DNA from: Nitrosomonadales bacterium
Lineage (GTDB): Bacteria; Pseudomonadota; Gammaproteobacteria; Burkholderiales; Gallionellaceae
Assembly (NCBI GenBank): GCA_016218465.1
Contig: JACREA010000185.1
Coordinates: 1-10,025 of the forward strand
DNA length: 10,025 nt
Direction: 5' to 3'
Of this stretch, positions 6,262-10,025 are shown one piece after another. A program made the translations under genes and the position numbers. Position 1 is the first letter of the stretch. Each line of letters opens with the position of its first letter. The notes under the pieces are model-generated. The model was given only the letters and a program-made list of their open reading frames with translations, searched no databases and was not told where the DNA came from.

Positions 6262-7902
6262 ATGTACTTCATTAAACCCACCGACCCCAACCCGATCACG
6301 CCCGCCAAAGCGGTGATGCTCGGAATGCTGTGCCTGGTCTGGTTGGGCACAGGACTGGTAGGGCACGATCCCTGGAAACCGGACGAGGCGTATAGCTTCG
6401 GTTTGATTTATTCGATCCTGCAAAGCGGCGATTGGCTGGTGCCTGCCATTGCGGGCGAGCCTTTTATGGACAAGCCGCCGCTGTTCTATTGGACCGGCGC
6501 GCTGTTCGCCAGGCTATTTTCGCCTTTGCTGCCGCTGCATGACGGCGCGCGGCTTGCAAGCGGCTTCTTCACCACGCTGACCCTGCTATTCATCGGTCTC
6601 GCGGGCCGCAAATTGTATGGCGAGAATCGCGGTTGGGCAGCAGCCATCATCCTGATCGGCTGCATCGGAATGCTGGTGCGTTCACACGAGATGATCACCG
6701 ACCTCGCGCTGCTGACCGGTTGTGCAATGATGCTCTTGGGCTTCGCGCTTAGCCAGGAACATTACACTCGCGCCGGCTTGCTGATCGGCACGGGCGTCGG
6801 CATCGGTTTCATGTCCAAGGGATTTATCTCGCCGGTATTGTTCACCCTGACAGCCGCGCTGTTGCCCGCACTGTTTGAAAAATGGCGGCTTAAAAATTAT
6901 TTATTCAGCATGGCAGTTGCAGCACTGGTTGCCTTGCCGTGGCTGATCATCTGGCCGTTGCTGCTGTATCTGCGCTCACCGCAGATGTTCTCCGACTGGG
7001 CATGGTCAAACAATATCGGCAACTGGCTGGACTATGCAAAACATGGGCCTAGCCTTGAATCGTTCTATTATCTGAAAAACCTGCCCTGGCTGGCATGGCC
7101 TGCCCTGCCGCTTGCGGCCTGGGTTGTGTGGCAATCGCGTAACCGGTTGTCCCAGCGCGACGACTTGCAATTACCGCTGGTCAGTCTGGCGGTGATGCTC
7201 GTCACACTCAGCTTCGTGCCGAGCATCAGGGAAGTGTTCGCGCTGCCGATGTTGCTGCCGATAACATTGCTGGCGGCTGCCTCGCTATCCACACTGAAAC
7301 GCGGCGCGGCCAACGCGCTGGACTGGTTCGGGATGATGACTTTCGCGCTGCTCGCCATCATGCTGTGGTGGGGCTGGGGCGGCTTGCTGCTGAATAACAA
7401 TGCCAAGATAACGCGTTTGCTGAGAGATTTTCAGCCCGGATTCGATCCCGAGGTGCAAACCGCGCCCTTTGTCATCGCCATCATCGCCACCGTACTGTGG
7501 CTGGTTGTGGTGTGGCGAGTCGGCCGCTCGATGCGCCGCTCCGTAGTGAACTGGGCGGCCGGTATCACGCTGATCTGGATGCTTGCGATGACGCTCTGGC
7601 TTCCCTGGCTGGACAGCGGCAAGAGCTACCGCGGCATGGTCGCCTCGCTGAAACATTCCATGCCGCAGCAATACCAGTGCATCAAGCGCAGACATCTGGA
7701 CGAAAATCAGCGCGCCATGCTGCATTATTTCGGCAACATCATTACGCAAACCGACCTCGATAACCGTTGCGATTTACACCTGATCCAGGGCAACAAATTA
7801 TCCAAGCCGCTGCTCGACGAAACGCGCTGGAAAAAAATCTGGGAAGGTAGCCGCAAGGACGACCAGAAAGAACACTATCGGCTATATCGGCGGATTCGGT
7901 AG
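6262..7902 (+). CDS. ArnT/PMT-like membrane glycosyltransferase
   Basis: This 546-residue protein has about ten or more hydrophobic segments and a short polar C-terminal part (about 475-546). After the first membrane helix comes HDPWKPDEAYSFG, with the Asp41-Glu42 pair typical of GT-C transferases (ArnT, PMT, DUF2029-like) in the first periplasmic loop. KPPLFYW follows at 71-77, a hallmark of ArnT-like enzymes, and a MSKGF segment near 180. Family role: transfer of a sugar from an undecaprenyl- or polyprenyl-phosphate donor to lipid A or another envelope acceptor on the periplasmic face. Substrate and acceptor cannot be assigned: no arn, lpx or flippase genes are nearby. AGGA (6247-6250) stands 11 bases before the ATG, so translation may be weak. 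It ends four bases from the convergent nitroreductase stop. Confidence 0.85.
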   Translation: MYFIKPTDPNPITPAKAVMLGMLCLVWLGTGLVGHDPWKPDEAYSFGLIYSILQSGDWLVPAIAGEPFMDKPPLFYWTGALFARLFSPLLPLHDGARLASGFFTTLTLLFIGLAGRKLYGENRGWAAAIILIGCIGMLVRSHEMITDLALLTGCAMMLLGFALSQEHYTRAGLLIGTGVGIGFMSKGFISPVLFTLTAALLPALFEKWRLKNYLFSMAVAALVALPWLIIWPLLLYLRSPQMFSDWAWSNNIGNWLDYAKHGPSLESFYYLKNLPWLAWPALPLAAWVVWQSRNRLSQRDDLQLPLVSLAVMLVTLSFVPSIREVFALPMLLPITLLAAASLSTLKRGAANALDWFGMMTFALLAIMLWWGWGGLLLNNNAKITRLLRDFQPGFDPEVQTAPFVIAIIATVLWLVVVWRVGRSMRRSVVNWAAGITLIWMLAMTLWLPWLDSGKSYRGMVASLKHSMPQQYQCIKRRHLDENQRAMLHYFGNIITQTDLDNRCDLHLIQGNKLSKPLLDETRWKKIWEGSRKDDQKEHYRLYRRIR

Positions 7903-7906
7903 TTAA

Positions 7907-8491
7907 TTATAAGATTTGCGCCGCTTCCTCGAACGGCAGGCGCGGGTTGCGCGGGTACAGTTTGCTGCTGTCGCCGTAGCCGAGGTTGACCACGAAGTTG
8001 GACTTGACCCTGGCGCCCGCAAAAAACTCCTTGTCCACTTTTTCGTTGTCGAAGCCGGACATCGGCCCCGCGTCGAGCCCGAGCGCACGCGCGGCGATCA
8101 GCAGATAAGCGCCTTGCAGCGAGCCGTTGCGAAAAGCGGTCTTCTCGATCAGCGGCTGGTTGCCGACGTACCACGAGCGTGCATCGGCTTGGGGGAACAG
8201 CTTAGGCAGTTTTTCGTAAAACTCGAGGTCGTAGCCGACGATGACAGTCACCGGCGCAGCGCGGGTTTTTTCCACGTTGCCCAGCGCCATCGCCGGCAGC
8301 AAACGCCGCTTCGCCTCCGCGCTGCGCACGAACACGATGCGCGCCGGACAACAGTTGGCGCTGGTCGGTGCCCATTTCATCAGGTCGTAAATCTGGTGCA
8401 GCAGCGCGTCGCTGACCGGCTTGTCCAGCCAGTTGCTGTGGGTGTGGGCTTTGCGGAAGATGATATCCAGGCTGCGGTCGTCGAGTTGCAT
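7907..8491 (-). CDS. rutE: RutE/HadB-type nitroreductase (malonic semialdehyde reductase family)
   Basis: This 194-residue FMN-dependent nitroreductase-fold protein follows E. coli RutE (196 residues) closely along its whole length: MKWAPTSANCCPARIVFVRS (about 38-57), GNVEKTRAAPVTVIVGYD, EFYEKLPKLFP, DARSWYVGNQPL, TAFRNGSLQGAYLLIAARAL, LGLDAGPMSGFDNEKVD, and the ending NLGYGDSSKLYPRNPRLPFEEA. Family role: NAD(P)H-dependent reduction of malonic semialdehyde to 3-hydroxypropionate in uracil catabolism, in the cytoplasm. No other rut gene is near, so here it may be a general aldehyde- or quinone-type reductase; the symbol marks family, not proven pathway. AGGAG (8498-8502) lies 6 bases before the ATG. 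A palindromic repeat begins 24 bases upstream of the start. Confidence 0.88.
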   Translation of the reverse strand: MQLDDRSLDIIFRKAHTHSNWLDKPVSDALLHQIYDLMKWAPTSANCCPARIVFVRSAEAKRRLLPAMALGNVEKTRAAPVTVIVGYDLEFYEKLPKLFPQADARSWYVGNQPLIEKTAFRNGSLQGAYLLIAARALGLDAGPMSGFDNEKVDKEFFAGARVKSNFVVNLGYGDSSKLYPRNPRLPFEEAAQIL

Positions 8492-8515
8492 GGTGTTCTC
8501 CTTATTTTAGGATTT

Positions 8516-8605
8516 GTAGGGTGCAATAAGCGCAGCGCATTGCACCGGATGGTTTGAAGCGAAAAATTCATACGGCGCAATGCGCTGCGCTTATTGACGC
8601 CCTAC
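8516..8605. repeat. 90-bp imperfect palindromic element (MITE/REP-like)
   Basis: The left arm (8516-8551) begins GTAGGGTGCAATAAGCGCAG and the right arm (8569-8605) is its near reverse complement, with 17 bases between. The shared core AATAAGCGCAGCGCATTG is perfect in both arms; differences are a one-base insertion and a few substitutions. Transcribed from either strand, it would form a long hairpin. Elements with this 'GTAGGGTGCAATAAGCG...GCATTGCACC' look recur in many proteobacterial genomes (recall, not searched). It sits directly in the 5' region of the rutE-type gene, so it either lies in that mRNA leader or separates the gene from its promoter. Confidence 0.85.
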
Positions 8606-8615
8606 GGTATGCACC

Positions 8616-8669
8616 TTACGCGGGTTCTCCCTGACAGAATTTCCTTGCTAGCAGAATGTGTTTTTTCAT
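8616..8669 (-). other. Spacer with 17-codon frame, possible remnant of a second cassette
   Basis: Downstream of the cassette's terminal core, the minus strand runs TTAGGCATAAGTACAGCG from 8720. It contains ATG at 8667-8669 opening a 17-residue frame (MKKHILLARKFCQGEPA) that ends at 8616. There is no clear ribosome binding site. The A+T-rich opening after TTAGGCATA resembles the opening of the neighbouring cassette. This could be the start of a second, truncated cassette cut off by the palindromic repeat, or simply native aroC-downstream DNA. Confidence 0.2.
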
Positions 8670-8714
8670 ACTTGATAATACCAAACGATTTATTGAAAAA
8701 CACGCTGTACTTAT

Positions 8715-8802
8715 GCCTAATGTAGAGCTAAGGGGCAAGCCAAATGCCGCGACAGCCAAATGCTGCGCATTTGCCATGCCCCTTTTGAGCGCCATGTTAG
8801 AT
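8715..8802 (-). other. attC-like recombination site (integron cassette 3' end)
   Basis: On the minus strand an R'' box ATCTAAC (8802-8796, fits RYYYAAC) and an R'-like box ATTAGGC (8721-8715; GTTRRRY expected, so the G is replaced by A) flank an imperfect palindrome. AAGGGGCA (8730-8737) pairs with TGCCCCTT (8777-8784), and inside it AAATGC (8742-8747) pairs with GCATTT (8767-8772), with small mismatches between the two helices. The 88-base length is within the attC range. AGCCAAATGC is repeated directly inside (8738-8747 and 8754-8763). The stop codon of the upstream gene is within R''. The G-to-A change may make the site weak or inactive. Confidence 0.7.
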
Positions 8803-9500
8803 CTTAATGTTACTCTGCCCCGATTTTATTGGAGGATTAGTCAAAACCATATCCAGCTTAATTAAATATTCTTTAAAGTCTCCATCACTTGGAAATACGG
8901 CATGGATAACCAAGTTTTGTGTTTGTATCAGTGCGTAAATCCATGACTGATGATTGGATGATCTGATGATATTCATATCACACCTCTCACCTATACATTG
9001 AATGGCAGCGATGGGAGTACGCACATACCGTTGTAAGCAATGCGAGATCATTTTTGCATATGCGTTGGTTGCCTCAGCCTTCCCACCGTACATAAATACA
9101 GAGATCCGGCCTACAGCCCCCATTCCATCTTTGTCAATTCTAGCGTAGCCAGAATTGATAGGGGTGGGTGCTTCATCGGATGCAGATGGCGGTATCGATT
9201 TGCTTGTTGTCCCAATTACACAACCAGACGGTGGCCCGATCCCCATCAATATCTCAACTAAATCAAGCTGATTATCAAGCTGATTCTCCCCTACACGGGA
9301 TTTTCCGGCTAATGGATTTTTTGGGATAAAAATAAATGCGACAATTGCGACAAGAGTAACTAATAGGAGTGCGATTTTCCAATATTCAAAAACTAGCCCA
9401 ATAATTGCTAAATAGAAAAACCACTCTAGGACGATAGCGATACCCTCAACACTTCCTCTGCGACGCATTCTGTTTCCTCAATTAGAGACACTATGCCTAA
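8721..9500 (-). mobile_element. Solitary integron gene cassette (780 bp) between aroC and rutE
   Basis: Read on the minus strand, the unit starts at TTAGGC after the G of GTTAGGC (9501-9495). It has a 26-base leader, carries one gene filling nearly all its length, and ends in an attC-like palindrome whose last base is at 8721, followed by a second TTAGGC. The two borders share TATGCCTAAYGTA (8712-8724 and 9492-9504, 12 of 13 identical). Composition differs from the surroundings: 9301-9360 has 21 G+C of 60, whereas 9661-9720 in aroC has 36 of 60. No integrase gene, attI or further full cassette is visible, so it would be a stray cassette inserted by integrase at a secondary site, or the relic of a larger array. 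The alternative is a transposition with duplicated target, but there is no transposase or terminal inverted repeat. Confidence 0.65.
8797..9468 (-). CDS. Cassette-borne membrane protein of unknown function
   Basis: This 223-residue protein of no family I recognise starts at ATG 9468 with GAGG seven bases upstream. It has a basic N-terminus (MRRRG), two hydrophobic helices (about 10-27 and 32-48), IPKNP, then a polar linker with a repeated NQLDNQLD (62-69), and a mixed alpha/beta-looking domain (about 70-215) with six cysteines at irregular spacing, including HCLQRY and CIGERCD. The topology suggests a membrane-anchored protein; whether the soluble part faces cytoplasm or periplasm is not decided, though Arg at the N-terminus and Lys after the second helix suit a cytoplasmic domain. 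The TAA stop (8799-8797) lies in the R'' box of the attC-like site. Codon use is A+T-rich compared with neighbours, consistent with recent acquisition. Confidence 0.85.
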   Translation of the reverse strand: MRRRGSVEGIAIVLEWFFYLAIIGLVFEYWKIALLLVTLVAIVAFIFIPKNPLAGKSRVGENQLDNQLDLVEILMGIGPPSGCVIGTTSKSIPPSASDEAPTPINSGYARIDKDGMGAVGRISVFMYGGKAEATNAYAKMISHCLQRYVRTPIAAIQCIGERCDMNIIRSSNHQSWIYALIQTQNLVIHAVFPSDGDFKEYLIKLDMVLTNPPIKSGQSNIKI

Positions 9501-9504
9501 CGTA
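9492..9504. repeat. 5' core site of the cassette (direct repeat with 8712-8724)
   Basis: On the minus strand GTTAGGC (9501-9495) fits the GTTRRRY core exactly. With its flanks it forms the 13-base sequence TATGCCTAACGTA on the plus strand, repeated at 8712-8724 with one change. The expected crossover is between G 9501 and T 9500. The aroC stop codon TAG (9499-9497) lies inside this core. Confidence 0.65.
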
Positions 9505-10025
9505 ACTTCGGCGTCCCGCAAACCACATCCGCATTCTGCCCGCGATGTCGCAGCGCATGGTCGATCAGCACCAGCGCCAGCATCGCCTCGGCAATCGGCG
9601 TGGCGCGGATGCCGACGCAGGGGTCGTGGCGGCCTTCGGTGGAGACCTTCACCGGATTGCCCGCCTTGTCGATGGAGTTGCGTTCGATCCGGATGCTGGA
9701 GGTGGGTTTGACGGCGTAGTGCGCCACGACATCCTGCCCGGTGGAGATGCCGCCGAGGATGCCGCCCGCGTTGTTGGATAAAAATCCTTGCGGCGTGAGT
9801 TCGTCGCCATGCTCGCTGCCTTTCTGCGTCACGCAATTGAAGCCTGCGCCGATCTCGACGCCCTTGACCGCGTTGATGCTCATCATCGCCGCCGCCAAAT
9901 CCTGATCGAGCTTGCCATAGACCGGCGCCCCCCAGCCGGCGGGAACGCCGGAAGCCGTTACTTCGATGATGGCGCCGATGGAGGAACCGTTCTTGCGCAC
10001 GCCGTCGAGGTAGTCCGCCCACAGC
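9497..10025 (-). CDS. aroC: Chorismate synthase, C-terminal part (5' end outside window)
   Basis: The frame enters from the window edge as LWADYLDGVRKNGSSIGAII and continues for 175 residues to TAG at 9497-9499, about half of a typical 360-residue AroC. Diagnostic stretches are MSINAVKGVEIGAGF, NNAGGILGGISTGQ, and RHDPCVGIRATPIAEAM, which is the C-terminal chorismate synthase signature. The enzyme removes phosphate from 5-enolpyruvylshikimate-3-phosphate using reduced FMN to give chorismate, the last step of the shikimate pathway, in the cytoplasm. The end, DHALRHRGQNADVVCGTPKLR, is about where family members stop, so the protein is likely functional. The third base of the last sense codon and the stop codon lie on the cassette side of the recombination point, so the native tail may differ by a few residues. 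Confidence 0.95.
   Translation of the reverse strand, partial: LWADYLDGVRKNGSSIGAIIEVTASGVPAGWGAPVYGKLDQDLAAAMMSINAVKGVEIGAGFNCVTQKGSEHGDELTPQGFLSNNAGGILGGISTGQDVVAHYAVKPTSSIRIERNSIDKAGNPVKVSTEGRHDPCVGIRATPIAEAMLALVLIDHALRHRGQNADVVCGTPKLR

Noticed and set aside
7916..8557. 213-codon plus-strand frame opposite the nitroreductase
   Set aside because: It is the antisense of a clear RutE-family gene and runs into the palindromic repeat.
8516..8605. Palindrome as a rho-independent terminator or CRISPR-like repeat
   Set aside because: The arms are not followed by a T run, there are only two copies in inverted orientation and no spacer array.

Overview
The window looks like a chromosome segment from a betaproteobacterium, probably of the Nitrosomonadales/Gallionellaceae type. 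This is inferred from the protein styles (a small 16-strand-type porin ending in Phe, an IspB/tRNA-Pro pair, a CstA/YbdD pair) and from coding sequence close to 60% G+C. No species can be fixed from the sequence alone.

Left part (1-2500, mostly minus strand). The window opens inside the 5' end of a ThiF/MoeB-family adenylyltransferase gene. A rho-independent terminator and a general porin gene follow. Next come a poorly supported 114-codon open frame and about 290 bases with no convincing gene. A broken copy of moaA then keeps only the first 46 codons, up to the first Cys of the radical-SAM motif. It lies immediately downstream of a tRNA-Pro(CGG). With a ThiF/MoeB gene at the other end, this stretch may be a molybdopterin/thiamine-type locus that was disrupted before or when the porin block settled there.

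Middle part (2500-7900). ispB (minus) and the tRNA-Pro just downstream form one likely transcription unit. Divergently, cstA (pyruvate/peptide-type carbon starvation permease) overlaps a ybdD/yjiX-type small gene. rpmE follows with its own promoter and terminator, then an ArnT/PMT-like membrane glycosyltransferase.

Right part (7900-10025). A RutE-type nitroreductase gene (minus) converges tightly on the glycosyltransferase. A 90-bp palindromic repeat sits in its 5' region. Between it and the 3' end of aroC lies an A+T-rich block with the architecture of a single integron gene cassette: a GTTAGGC core at the 5' end, a short leader, one membrane-protein gene of unknown function whose stop codon lies inside an R'' box, an attC-like imperfect palindrome, and a second core-like TTAGGC. 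The stop codon of aroC is itself inside the 5' core. No integrase is visible. This solitary cassette is the most interesting item in the window.
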